From contig CAZTLI010000044.1 of assembly GCA_964614375.1 (NCBI GenBank), forward strand, positions 1 through 19,832: a stretch of DNA of 19,832 nt. The letters run 5' to 3'. Positions 7,091-13,456 of the stretch are shown piece by piece; positions within the stretch are counted from its first letter, which is position 1; the number at the start of each line of letters is the position of its first letter. Source of the stretch: CAZTLI01 sp964614375 (GTDB lineage Bacteria > Chloroflexota > Anaerolineae > Aggregatilineales > Phototrophicaceae). The translations under genes were made by a program, and so were the position numbers. Under the pieces are notes generated by a model. It searched no databases. It was not told the DNA's origin and saw only the letters and a program-made list of their open reading frames with translations.

Positions 7091-8743
7091 TTACGATTTG
7101 CCGTTACCGCGATATTCGTTACCATCCAGATAGCCGCGTGAACTGCTGTCGTCGTTGTGCCGGAAATCGAAATTGAAGAAATTGATGTCGGACGGATTAA
7201 TCAGGTCAGATACCGTCCAGCCTTCGATGTCATATTCCGCCATGCACGATTCAACAAAGTCCATCATTTCCTTCGCCTGACCGCTGTCCTGCGCGACGAA
7301 GAGTGGCTCAAAACGGATGGTCTCGTGGCTGCCCGCGTAATTGCGTTCATAGAGTTCGTGGCGTCCGCCGAATTCCGTGCCGATTGAATCCCACAGCAAT
7401 TTCATCAGCTTGATGCGATCCATCGCCTCAATGCCGAATGACCCGCGCACATATTTTTCGAGATAATGGGCAATTTCGGGCACGTTGAAATCTTTACCTG
7501 TTGATGGCTGGTAAATCAGACCGCTGGCGATGAGTTCTTCAATGATTTGTTTGACGCGCGGATAGGCGACGGTCATCACCATGCGATAGGCCATGACAGT
7601 GTTGATGTTTGGCAGCACATACTCATCGTTCCAGGGCATGACGTTGTGGCACATGGCATCGCTCAATCCCCAGAACAGGTTACGCCACGCGATGCACTCG
7701 CCGACGTTGACCTGCACGCCGCGGAAGTCGCGAATGCCCGTTGTCTCGACGGCTTTCAACAGCAAACCGCAGATAAAGTCCAGTTTGACCGCCAGGCGGG
7801 TGCAGCCATGCAAGCCAAAGCGATGGACGAAGCCCGAACGCGGGAAGAAGCCGTTGAACTTCTCGACATCGCCATAGACAAACACATTTTCCCAGGGGAC
7901 AAGGACGTTATCGAGCACGAAAATGGCGTCATTTTCATCTAATCGGCTGGACAGCGGGAAATCAAAGGGCGTACCCATGACCGATGAAGTCATTTCATAG
8001 GAATTGCGACACAGCAGTTTCATGCCCTGGGCATCCATCGGGATGGTGCAAACGACAGCGTATTCTTTGCGTTTAATCGGCAGGCCATGATGGGCGATGA
8101 AGTTGGCATGGGTGAAGGCCGAACCTGTCGCGACCACTTTCGCGCCGTTCAAGACGATGCCCGCGTCGGTCTCTTTGACAACACGCACATAGACATCTGC
8201 CACTTCGTCGGGTGGCTTATTCCGGTCTACAGGTGGATTGACAATTGCGTGGTTGAGGAACAGCACGTTCTCCTGTGCCTGTTTGTACCATGCTCTGGCA
8301 TTCTCTTCATAGGGCGCATAAAAGCCGGAGTTCCCGCCGAGTGTGGCGAGAAACGCCGCTTTATAGTCAGGACTGCGCCCCATCCAACCATAGACAATCC
8401 GCTGCCACGCGGCAATGGCATTCCGCGCCGCGATTTGTTCCTCGGCATTGCGGCTGGCTTTGAAGAAGGAGTGTGTGTATCCACCAGACCCGGTATCGGT
8501 GGGGGAGGTGATGATGTGTTTGGTTTTGGGGTTGTGGAGCGCGTCGTACAACCGGGCGACCATTCGCACACTATTCCGAAAAGCGGGGTGGGTGGTGATA
8601 TCCTGTACTTTTTCACCATAAATCCACAATTCACGTCCATCGCGCAGGCTTTCGAGATATTCATCGCCTGTCATCGGGCGCGCGACGTTGTTTTTCTGGT
8701 CAAAACGACTGCCAACATCTTGTGCCGGGTTTTCGTCTATCAT
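7091..8743 (-). CDS. FADH2-dependent aromatic hydroxylase, HpaB/TftD-like large component
   Basis: Oxygenase of a two-component flavin-diffusible monooxygenase. It hydroxylates a phenolic ring with O2 and FADH2. The 550-aa length exceeds the usual 480-520 because of a polar N-terminal extension of about 20 residues. GRSPDY at 122-127 supplies Arg123 and Tyr127, and LNHAIVNPPVDR (163-174) supplies His165. Their spacing equals that of the substrate-contacting Arg100, Tyr104 and His142 known for Thermus HpaB. LNGAKVVATGSAFTHANF (198-215) is the flavin-side motif of the middle domain. As first gene of an operon with hydroxyquinol dioxygenase and maleylacetate reductase, its product is probably hydroxyquinol. 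Candidate substrates are resorcinol, 4-nitrophenol/4-nitrocatechol or chlorophenols; 4-hydroxyphenylacetate is less likely because no homoprotocatechuate genes are present. The start has GGAG upstream. Confidence 0.88.
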   Translation of the reverse strand: MIDENPAQDVGSRFDQKNNVARPMTGDEYLESLRDGRELWIYGEKVQDITTHPAFRNSVRMVARLYDALHNPKTKHIITSPTDTGSGGYTHSFFKASRNAEEQIAARNAIAAWQRIVYGWMGRSPDYKAAFLATLGGNSGFYAPYEENARAWYKQAQENVLFLNHAIVNPPVDRNKPPDEVADVYVRVVKETDAGIVLNGAKVVATGSAFTHANFIAHHGLPIKRKEYAVVCTIPMDAQGMKLLCRNSYEMTSSVMGTPFDFPLSSRLDENDAIFVLDNVLVPWENVFVYGDVEKFNGFFPRSGFVHRFGLHGCTRLAVKLDFICGLLLKAVETTGIRDFRGVQVNVGECIAWRNLFWGLSDAMCHNVMPWNDEYVLPNINTVMAYRMVMTVAYPRVKQIIEELIASGLIYQPSTGKDFNVPEIAHYLEKYVRGSFGIEAMDRIKLMKLLWDSIGTEFGGRHELYERNYAGSHETIRFEPLFVAQDSGQAKEMMDFVESCMAEYDIEGWTVSDLINPSDINFFNFDFRHNDDSSSRGYLDGNEYRGNGKS

Positions 8744-8784
8744 AGGAGGAGTCTCCGTATAATTATGTCTCTTTTGAATATCTG

Positions 8785-8813
8785 GTAGCGCAGTTGTTTA
8801 ACTATATTGAAAT
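8785..8813. promoter_or_regulatory. Conserved block A, copy 1, in the divergent control region
   Basis: GTAGCGC (8785-8791) is followed two bases later by TTGTTTAACTATATTGAAAT (8794-8813). The second element matches the sequence at 12020-12039 upstream of the second transporter in 16 of 19-20 positions, and GTAGCGC recurs at 12007-12013. Here it lies in the predicted untranslated leader of the hydroxylase mRNA (minus strand). It could be a transcription factor site or a diverged promoter. Confidence 0.4.
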
Positions 8814-8827
8814 AAGTGTGTCTATAT

Positions 8828-8862
8828 CACCGCAATGTTGCATCAAACTGTAACATGCGGTG
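8828..8862. promoter_or_regulatory. 35-bp palindrome, candidate operator of the XRE-cupin regulator
   Basis: The left arm CACCGCAATGTTGCA (8828-8842) and right arm TGTAACATGCGGTG (8849-8862) are reverse complements except for one mismatch and one extra base, around a 6-bp spacer TCAAAC. The right arm covers the predicted -10 box and part of the spacer of the hydroxylase promoter, so a bound protein would block RNA polymerase there. The half-site GCAACATGCGGTG recurs at 12122-12134. The adjacent regulator gene is the natural candidate binder. The dyad is seen directly; the binding protein is inferred. Confidence 0.6.
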
Positions 8863-8875
8863 TATTATCTGTCAA
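8847..8875 (-). promoter_or_regulatory. Predicted sigma70-type promoter of the hydroxylase/transport operon
   Basis: On the minus strand, TTGACA (8875-8870) is separated by exactly 17 bp from TACAGT (8852-8847). The -35 box is perfect and the -10 box matches four of six positions, as in many regulated promoters. Transcription would begin near 8840 and leave a leader of about 95 nt before the hydroxylase ATG. The candidate operator overlaps the -10 box. Confidence 0.5.
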
Positions 8876-8923
8876 TAAATTGCGGATTTTGTACCAAATG
8901 TTAAGTAAGGTTGAACATTTCCT

Positions 8924-8952
8924 TTGAAAAAATCGACCACTCTGAGTATATT
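8924..8952 (+). promoter_or_regulatory. Predicted promoter of the XRE-cupin regulator
   Basis: TTGAAA (8924-8929), a 17-bp spacer and TATATT (8947-8952) give five of six matches to the consensus in each box at optimal spacing. The transcript would start about 30 nt before the chosen ATG. Confidence 0.55.
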
Positions 8953-8988
8953 TAGAGGACTTGAAGCCGACGATGGGGTCATGTGTTT

Positions 8989-9591
8989 ATGGAAATTATG
9001 GGTCAACAATTACGCGCTATCCGGCGGAAACATGGTTTGAGCTTGCGCGCCTTAGCCGAGAAAGCGAATGTTAGCATTAGTTTGCTCAGTCAAATCGAAA
9101 ATGGCAAGTCGATGCCCTCTGTGAAGACATTGCACAACATTGCCGATGCGCTGGATGTCCCGCTCGGACACTTTTTCCCCAATCCAGATGACCCACTGCT
9201 GGATGAGACAGCGAATGGAAATTACAACGATGGCAATGAACCATCGCCCCAGAAGTTGGTGCTTCGGCATGTCAATCGTCCGAAATTGGTGTTGAATGGC
9301 GGCGTTGAGTGGATGAATTTGACGCCACGCGAAAACAAGGATGCCCAGTTTCTTGAACTGCATTACCCAGTTGGAGCGAGTTCAAATGCCACAATGTCCA
9401 ATCATCAGGGTCGTGAATTTGGGTTAGTGCTTGCGGGTGAGTTGACAATCGAATTTGATGGTGATGCGCTTGTGTTGGGGGAGGGCGATTCGATTATCTT
9501 CGATTCGACACAGCCACATCGTCTGGTCAATGAAGGCAGCGCCCCCGTGGTAGCCATCTGGGTCGTCCTCAATTCGTGCCCTGCGTCATGA
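8989..9591 (+). CDS. XRE-family transcriptional regulator with C-terminal cupin domain
   Basis: A 200-aa DNA-binding regulator. The N-terminal helix-turn-helix (about 5-60) reads LRAIRRKHGLSLRALAEKANVS, then SLLSQIENGKSMPSVKTLHNIADALDVPLGHFF, a textbook XRE domain. A variable linker follows, then a cupin barrel (about 120-195) with NHQGREFGLVLAGELTIEFDG and a closing LGEGDSIIFDSTQPHRLVNEG. Such proteins (PuuR- and SutR-like) bind a small molecule in the cupin and control neighbouring catabolic genes. It is divergent from the hydroxyquinol operon and faces the palindrome at 8828-8862. The in-frame GTG at 8983 and ATG at 8998 are alternative starts; ATG 8989 was chosen because GGGG lies ten bases upstream. 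The effector may be a phenolic pathway compound, which is inference. Confidence 0.88.
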   Translation: MEIMGQQLRAIRRKHGLSLRALAEKANVSISLLSQIENGKSMPSVKTLHNIADALDVPLGHFFPNPDDPLLDETANGNYNDGNEPSPQKLVLRHVNRPKLVLNGGVEWMNLTPRENKDAQFLELHYPVGASSNATMSNHQGREFGLVLAGELTIEFDGDALVLGEGDSIIFDSTQPHRLVNEGSAPVVAIWVVLNSCPAS

Positions 9592-9641
9592 ATTTATGCC
9601 TGTATTGTATGACTGGCAGACAGCCCAAGAGCGTTGTTGTA

Positions 9642-9731
9642 ATAATTGTAGAGGACTACGACGTTGTGCGCCGATCACCGTCTATGTTGATTCAGTGATG
9701 TTGCAGAAGGCGCTTGCGCCACTACAATTAT
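9642..9731. repeat. 13-bp imperfect inverted repeat in gene debris
   Basis: ATAATTGTAGAGG (9642-9654) is the reverse complement of CCACTACAATTAT (9719-9731) with one mismatch. The 64-bp interior contains a small perfect hairpin, GGCGC-TT-GCGCC (9709-9720). No transposase or target-site duplication is evident, so this may be a minute MITE-like remnant or chance. The region from 9592 to about 9750 has no convincing gene; a 72-codon plus-strand frame there resembles nothing I recognise. Confidence 0.35.
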
Positions 9732-9753
9732 CACAGGCGTATGCCGAATTAAC

Positions 9754-9891
9754 TTATGTCTCGATTTTCAAGCCGCGCGGTGTCCGCACAAATGCGATGC
9801 GATCCAATACATAGTCCACGCGAATAGCCAACAATGCCGCTGGAATCGCGCCGAGCGATACAAAGGGCGCAATCGTCTGGCGATGGGCTAC
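9754..9891 (-). pseudogene. Possible C-terminal scrap of an unidentified membrane-associated protein
   Basis: On the minus strand a frame of about 45 codons runs from just after a TAG at 9892-9894 to a TAA at 9754-9756. It encodes a plausible protein end: a hydrophobic stretch (APFVSLGAIPAALLAIRV) followed by DRIAFVRTPRGLKIET. The FVRTP-basic pattern after a membrane helix recalls C-termini of some family 2 glycosyltransferases, but this is a weak resemblance. No start codon or upstream continuation is present, so at best it is a gene fragment. It could equally be chance coding character in debris. Confidence 0.25.
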
Positions 9892-9967
9892 CTAAACCAC
9901 CAGAACCCGCAAACGTGCCCGGCCTTGCCGTACCGATGTCGATGACCGGATGTTCAGCGCGGCGCAG

Positions 9968-10267
9968 CATCAAGTCGGGTTCGATTTCTTTGATGCCCGT
10001 ATTAACCGTGTCGCCGCCTGGACAATTGGGACGCGCAATGCGCTGAAGGCCCTGCTGCTGGCGCTGCTCGAACCCCGCCAATTGTTGCGTCAGTATGAAA
10101 ATGATGGTAATTTCACAGGGCGGCTGGCTCTACTGGAGGAGTTGAAAGGACTGCCATTTGGCGCAGTCTGGGATAACTACTGCCAACAACAAGGTGTGCC
10201 CGTGGGCATGGCTTACATGAACGAGATAGCCGACTATGAAAAGAAGGTTCTGGCAGCGAGAGATTAA
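9968..10267 (+). pseudogene. rhaA: L-rhamnose isomerase, C-terminal remnant (5'-truncated)
   Basis: The frame encodes VGFDFFDARINRVAAWTIG, RNALKALLLALLEP, FTGRLALLEELKGLPFGAVW and GVPVGMAYMNEIADYEKKVL in order. It aligns without gaps with the last quarter (about 100 of roughly 420 residues) of E. coli-type RhaA. Similarity stops abruptly near 9968. Upstream, the frame reads unrelated Arg-rich sequence to a stop at 9893-9895. The missing three quarters include the metal-binding His and Asp residues, so the product cannot isomerise L-rhamnose. An in-frame ATG at 9950 could give a 105-aa peptide. The surviving segment has no frameshift or stop, so the truncation is recent or the peptide is maintained through coupling to rhaB, which starts four bases later. 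Confidence 0.8.
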
Positions 10268-10270
10268 TAC

Positions 10271-11701
10271 ATGGCTCTTCAAACCGTACTCGCGGTTGAT
10301 CTGGGCGCTGAATCTGGACGTGTAATGGCGGTGCATTTTGATGGCACACGCTTTGAATTGGACGAACTGCACCGTTTCACCAACCCCACAACGCATATCC
10401 GCGGCACGCTCTATTGGGATGTGCTGCATCTGTGGAGGAACATTAAACAGGGTATCGAACTAGGCAAGACCTATCATCCATTGAGTATCGGTGTGGATAC
10501 ATGGGCGGTGGATTTTGCCCTGCTGGATAAACAGGGGAATTTGCTGGCAAACCCCGTCATGTATCGTGACAGCCGTACCGACGGGATGATGGATGCGGTA
10601 TTCAACATTGTTCCCAAACGAGATGTATTCGAGCAAACTGGCATTCAATTCATTCAGATTAACACACTCTATCAAATGATGAGTCTAGTGCAGTCGCAAT
10701 CGCCCGTGCTGGCGAATGCACACACATTTTTGACCATCCCCGACTTGCTCCATTACTGGCTGACTGGCGCGCTGGTCTGTGAATTCACCAACGCCACGAC
10801 GACGCAAATGTTCAATCCCCGTACAGGCACATGGGCAGCAGCGATGCTGAACAAACTGGATATTCCAACAACCATCTTCCCGGAAATTGTGTCTCCGGGA
10901 ACCCGACTCGGTCATTATGATGGTATTCCGGTGATTGCCCCGGCTACCCATGATACGGGGAGTGCGGTTGCCGGCGTGCCGACGACCAATCCCAATTATG
11001 CCTACATCAGTAGCGGGACGTGGAGTCTGGTGGGTCTGGAAGTGAAGGAGGCCATGATCAGTGATGCAGCGTATGATGCCAATATCACCAACGAAGGCGG
11101 CATTGAAGGTACGTATCGGTTGCTAAAAAATGTGATGGGGTTATGGATTTTGCAACAGTGCCGTGCGACATGGGCAAACGAGGGTCATGACTATAGCTAT
11201 GACGCGCTTGTCCACCTGGCGAGCAATGCCGCACCGCTGAAAACGATAGTTGATGTCGATGATGGGCGTTTCCTCACCGCTGGCGACCATCCCCAACGCA
11301 TACGCGATTGGTGTGCTGAACGCGGTGAATCCATCCCGCAAGCGCAAGGTGACATCGTGCGCTGTGTCCTGGAAAGTCTCGCGCTTAAGTATCGTTATGT
11401 GCTCGAAACACTTCAGCAAATTTCCGGTCAAACGATAGATGTTATCCACATTGTTGGCGGCGGCACTCAAAATACGCTGCTCAACCAGTTCAGTGCCGAC
11501 GCGACGGGTATTCCAGTCGTCACCGGGCCGACAGAAGCGACGGTATTCGGAAATGCGGCGGTGCAATTTATCGCGTTGGGCGAACTCAGCAGCATTGGCG
11601 AAGCGCGCCAGATTATCGCGAATATGGGTGTGACACAAAATTATCAGCCGCGACAAACCCCACAGTGGAACGATGCCTATCATAGATTGCGCGGCGGATG
11701 A
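10271..11701 (+). CDS. rhaB: L-rhamnulokinase (FGGY carbohydrate kinase family)
   Basis: ATP-dependent phosphorylation of L-rhamnulose to L-rhamnulose 1-phosphate in rhamnose catabolism. The 476-aa length is normal and the frame is intact. The N-terminal FGGY lobe begins VLAVDLGAESGRVMAV (6-21) and holds GVDTWAVDFALLD (about 74-86) with the catalytic-type Asp, plus NPVMYRDSRTDGM. The C-terminal lobe has PATHDTGSAVAGVP, YISSGTWSLVGLE and the adenine-side VIHIVGGGTQNTLLNQFSADATG with PTEATVFGNAAVQ. It sits between a beheaded rhaA (stop ending four bases before its ATG) and a truncated rhaD. GAGAG inside the rhaA end is the only ribosome-site candidate. Without the isomerase upstream and aldolase downstream the local pathway is broken; it works only if those functions are encoded elsewhere. 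Another ketose kinase activity is less likely. Confidence 0.9.
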   Translation: MALQTVLAVDLGAESGRVMAVHFDGTRFELDELHRFTNPTTHIRGTLYWDVLHLWRNIKQGIELGKTYHPLSIGVDTWAVDFALLDKQGNLLANPVMYRDSRTDGMMDAVFNIVPKRDVFEQTGIQFIQINTLYQMMSLVQSQSPVLANAHTFLTIPDLLHYWLTGALVCEFTNATTTQMFNPRTGTWAAAMLNKLDIPTTIFPEIVSPGTRLGHYDGIPVIAPATHDTGSAVAGVPTTNPNYAYISSGTWSLVGLEVKEAMISDAAYDANITNEGGIEGTYRLLKNVMGLWILQQCRATWANEGHDYSYDALVHLASNAAPLKTIVDVDDGRFLTAGDHPQRIRDWCAERGESIPQAQGDIVRCVLESLALKYRYVLETLQQISGQTIDVIHIVGGGTQNTLLNQFSADATGIPVVTGPTEATVFGNAAVQFIALGELSSIGEARQIIANMGVTQNYQPRQTPQWNDAYHRLRGG

Positions 11702-11747
11702 CCGTGTGGTATGCGGGCGATAATCACATCGGCTTATGGAAGGCGAC

Positions 11748-11963
11748 ATGCCAGAGTCTAAACCTGATGACTACCCGTATGTCAGCTATCGGTGGGATGA
11801 AGCACATGCCGCGACGCATGACCGTGTTGAACAGCTTGTCTATCGCCCCAACATTCTGGGCGCTGACCAGCGCATCACCAATACGAGCGGGGAAATAAAT
11901 CCAGCAAAATCACCCAAACAGACCCCTTGCTATGAAAGGTGCTGCCATGTTCAGTCACAGTAA
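11748..11963 (+). pseudogene. N-terminal remnant of RhaD-type bifunctional rhamnulose-1-phosphate aldolase/dehydrogenase
   Basis: The frame starts at ATG 11748 with GAAGG just upstream. After a short leader it reads SYRWDEAHAATHDRVEQLVY and RPNILGADQRITN, matching the N-terminus of the roughly 700-residue bifunctional aldolase/short-chain dehydrogenase of rhamnose operons, where the string is normally RSNLLGADRRxTNxGGGNTSAK. Similarity degrades at the Gly-rich GGGNTS site (here NTSGEINPAKS), and about 25 unrelated residues lead to a stop at 11961-11963. Roughly 90% of the protein, including the aldolase zinc site and the whole dehydrogenase domain, is missing. It starts 47 bp after rhaB, the position expected for a rhaA-rhaB-rhaD operon. 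Confidence 0.7.
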
Positions 11964-11992
11964 AGGTTAATTATTTTTTTGTTCTATAATTA

Positions 11993-12021
11993 TTGACAAA
12001 CTGAGTGTAGCGCGCTATATT
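11993..12021 (+). promoter_or_regulatory. Strong predicted promoter of the second transporter operon
   Basis: TTGACA (11993-11998), a 17-bp spacer and TATATT (12016-12021) form a near-consensus sigma70-type promoter. The leader to the binding-protein ATG would be about 165 nt. The 230-bp gap from 11964 to 12193 also holds a T-rich run (about 11973-11980), block A copy 2, a tandem repeat and an operator-like half-site, but no gene. Confidence 0.65.
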
Positions 12022-12039
12022 GTTCAACCATATTAAACT
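12007..12039 (+). promoter_or_regulatory. Conserved block A, copy 2, overlapping the -10 box
   Basis: GTAGCGC (12007-12013) and TTGTTCAACCATATTAAACT (12020-12039) repeat the two elements found at 8785-8813, with a slightly longer gap between them. The block spans the -10 box and start point of the predicted promoter, a usual place for repressor binding. Part of it (GTGTAG, GCGCTATA, CAACCA) is also present upstream of the aldehyde dehydrogenase gene. Confidence 0.4.
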
Positions 12040-12046
12040 TTTTCTC

Positions 12047-12076
12047 TGAATCATTTTAGATTGAATCATTTATCAG
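12047..12076. repeat. Two tandem 15-bp imperfect direct repeats
   Basis: TGAATCATTTTAGAT (12047-12061) is followed directly by TGAATCATTTATCAG (12062-12076); the first ten bases are identical. It lies in the transcribed leader of the second transporter operon. The 15-bp period is not an integral number of helical turns, so side-by-side protein binding is not obvious. Confidence 0.4.
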
Positions 12077-12121
12077 TTGACCTGACTACGGGTTTTCATC
12101 TCATAAGCGTGCTGTATTGCA

Positions 12122-12134
12122 GCAACATGCGGTG
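12122..12134 (+). promoter_or_regulatory. Half-site matching the 8.8-kb palindrome
   Basis: GCAACATGCGGTG matches both arms of the palindrome at 8828-8862 (TGTAACATGCGGTG and, on the other strand, TGCAACATTGCGGTG). The overlapping TGCTG-TATTG-CAGCA (12110-12124) is a short dyad. It lies in the leader, about 60 bp before the binding-protein ATG. Confidence 0.45.
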
Positions 12135-12193
12135 AGATTTTCACAAGTTCAAAATTTGCACTGTAAAAATATTTAGAGAGGAGCAACATAGTC

Positions 12194-13417
12194 ATGACGA
12201 CAAAGGTTTCCGTTTTATTGAAAGTGCTGCTGATTGTCACCGTGCTATTCAGTGTTGTAGGCAGCGTGGCGCAAGATGATATGGAAGCGCCCGAAGCCAT
12301 TATCATTGGCAATCCAATTGCGTTATCTGGCCCGAATTCAGCAGGGGCGTTACTATCGCAAGTGCCCTCGTATGACCTTTGGGTGGCGGATGTCAATGAA
12401 GCAGGGGGGATTTATGTCGCTGAATACGATGCCCAAATCCCCGTCGAAATCCTGCGCTATGACGACACGAGTGACATCGGCACATCGGTACAGTTGACCG
12501 AACGCCTCATTTTGGAGGATGAGGTTCACTTCATCTTCCCGCCCTGGGGAACGGCGTCTAATTTTGCGATTGCGCCATTGGTGACCGAGTATGAAATGCC
12601 AGTGATGGGTTGTACCGTCGGTTCACAGCAATTGATGGACGAAGCCGACCAGTTCCCCTATTTCTTCACGGTATTGAACCAGCCCAATACCCAGGGGCCG
12701 GGTATTGTCGATTTATTGGTGGAAGTCGGGGTTCAGACGGTCGCCGTCATCCATCACACCGACCTGCACGGTATTGAATTCGCTGCGGTCACCGTGCCCT
12801 TGTTGGAAGAAGCCGGGATCGAAATCGTCTACCAGGCGACGTACCCCGTCGCGACAGAAGACCTGACGCAGGTATTGCGCGAAGTCCAGGAAGCCAATCC
12901 TGACGCGCTGTTGGCCTTCTCCTATCCATCAGAAACCTTTTTGATGACCGGGCAAATGCTGGAAATCGGGTATCAACCCAATCTGTTCTATGCGACTGTC
13001 GGTGTGGCGTTCCCGGCCTATCGTGATGCTTTTGGTGCGGAGGTGGTCGAAGGTATTATGGGCGCGGGTGCGTGGAATCCGCTCATTGATGTGGACGGCG
13101 CGCAGGAATACTTTGACCGTCATGTTGAAATGTGGGATGCTGAACCAGACCGTTGGGCATCGGCTGCCTGCTATTCCACCGGACAAATCCTACAGCAAGC
13201 CATCGAAATTGCGGGTACACTCGATCCTGTAGCAATACGTGATACCATCGCTTCGGAAGAATTCGAGACCATTCTGGGTACGGTCACGTTTGAAAATCAA
13301 TTCAACACGACCTATCCGGGTACAGTGGGGCAGTGGCGCGACGGCGAATTTGAGATTGTGTCCCCTGCGGAAAATCGCACGGCTGATCCTGTATATCCCA
13401 GAGGCAGCGGCGAGTAA
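12194..13417 (+). CDS. ABC transporter substrate-binding protein (LivJ/LivK-like), second system
   Basis: Extracytoplasmic receptor of the second HAAT-type importer, 407 aa. The signal peptide has a basic start (MTTKVSVLLK), a hydrophobic core (about 8-24) and probable cleavage after Val-Ala at 26. The mature domain begins IIIGNPIALSGPNSAGA (36-52), the family's first strand and ligand loop. NEAGGIYVAEYDAQIPVEIL, the IFPPWGTASNFAIAPLV ligand segment and GPGIVDLLVEVGVQTVAVIHH follow. It is clearly a different subfamily from the binding protein at 5200-6480. There is no lipobox cysteine. GAGAGGAG about ten bases upstream fixes the ATG. It is first gene of the operon, separated from livH by a hairpin-containing gap. 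The solute is unknown. Confidence 0.9.
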   Translation: MTTKVSVLLKVLLIVTVLFSVVGSVAQDDMEAPEAIIIGNPIALSGPNSAGALLSQVPSYDLWVADVNEAGGIYVAEYDAQIPVEILRYDDTSDIGTSVQLTERLILEDEVHFIFPPWGTASNFAIAPLVTEYEMPVMGCTVGSQQLMDEADQFPYFFTVLNQPNTQGPGIVDLLVEVGVQTVAVIHHTDLHGIEFAAVTVPLLEEAGIEIVYQATYPVATEDLTQVLREVQEANPDALLAFSYPSETFLMTGQMLEIGYQPNLFYATVGVAFPAYRDAFGAEVVEGIMGAGAWNPLIDVDGAQEYFDRHVEMWDAEPDRWASAACYSTGQILQQAIEIAGTLDPVAIRDTIASEEFETILGTVTFENQFNTTYPGTVGQWRDGEFEIVSPAENRTADPVYPRGSGE

Positions 13418-13456
13418 GCGGCTTTGCCTGAGTTCGCTATGGGTTGTGATTGTGCT

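Noticed and set aside
7072..7125. Longer start (ATG 7125) for the flavin reductase
   Set aside because: It would overlap the hydroxylase end by 35 bases and add residues not seen in the family; ATG 7071 is better placed.
8087..8788. 233-codon plus-strand open frame opposite the hydroxylase gene
   Set aside because: It lies antisense to conserved HpaB-family coding sequence, its translation is Cys/Arg-rich without recognisable motifs, and no ribosome site precedes it.
9749..10081. 110-codon minus-strand open frame over the rhaA remnant
   Set aside because: The opposite strand encodes a clear RhaA C-terminus, so this frame is its shadow. The separate minus-strand scrap at 9754-9891 is in another frame.
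11141..11749. 202-codon minus-strand open frame opposite rhaB
   Set aside because: Antisense to conserved FGGY kinase sequence, with no family resemblance.
11964..11985. T-run at about 11973-11980 as a terminator of the rha remnant
   Set aside because: No stable stem precedes it.
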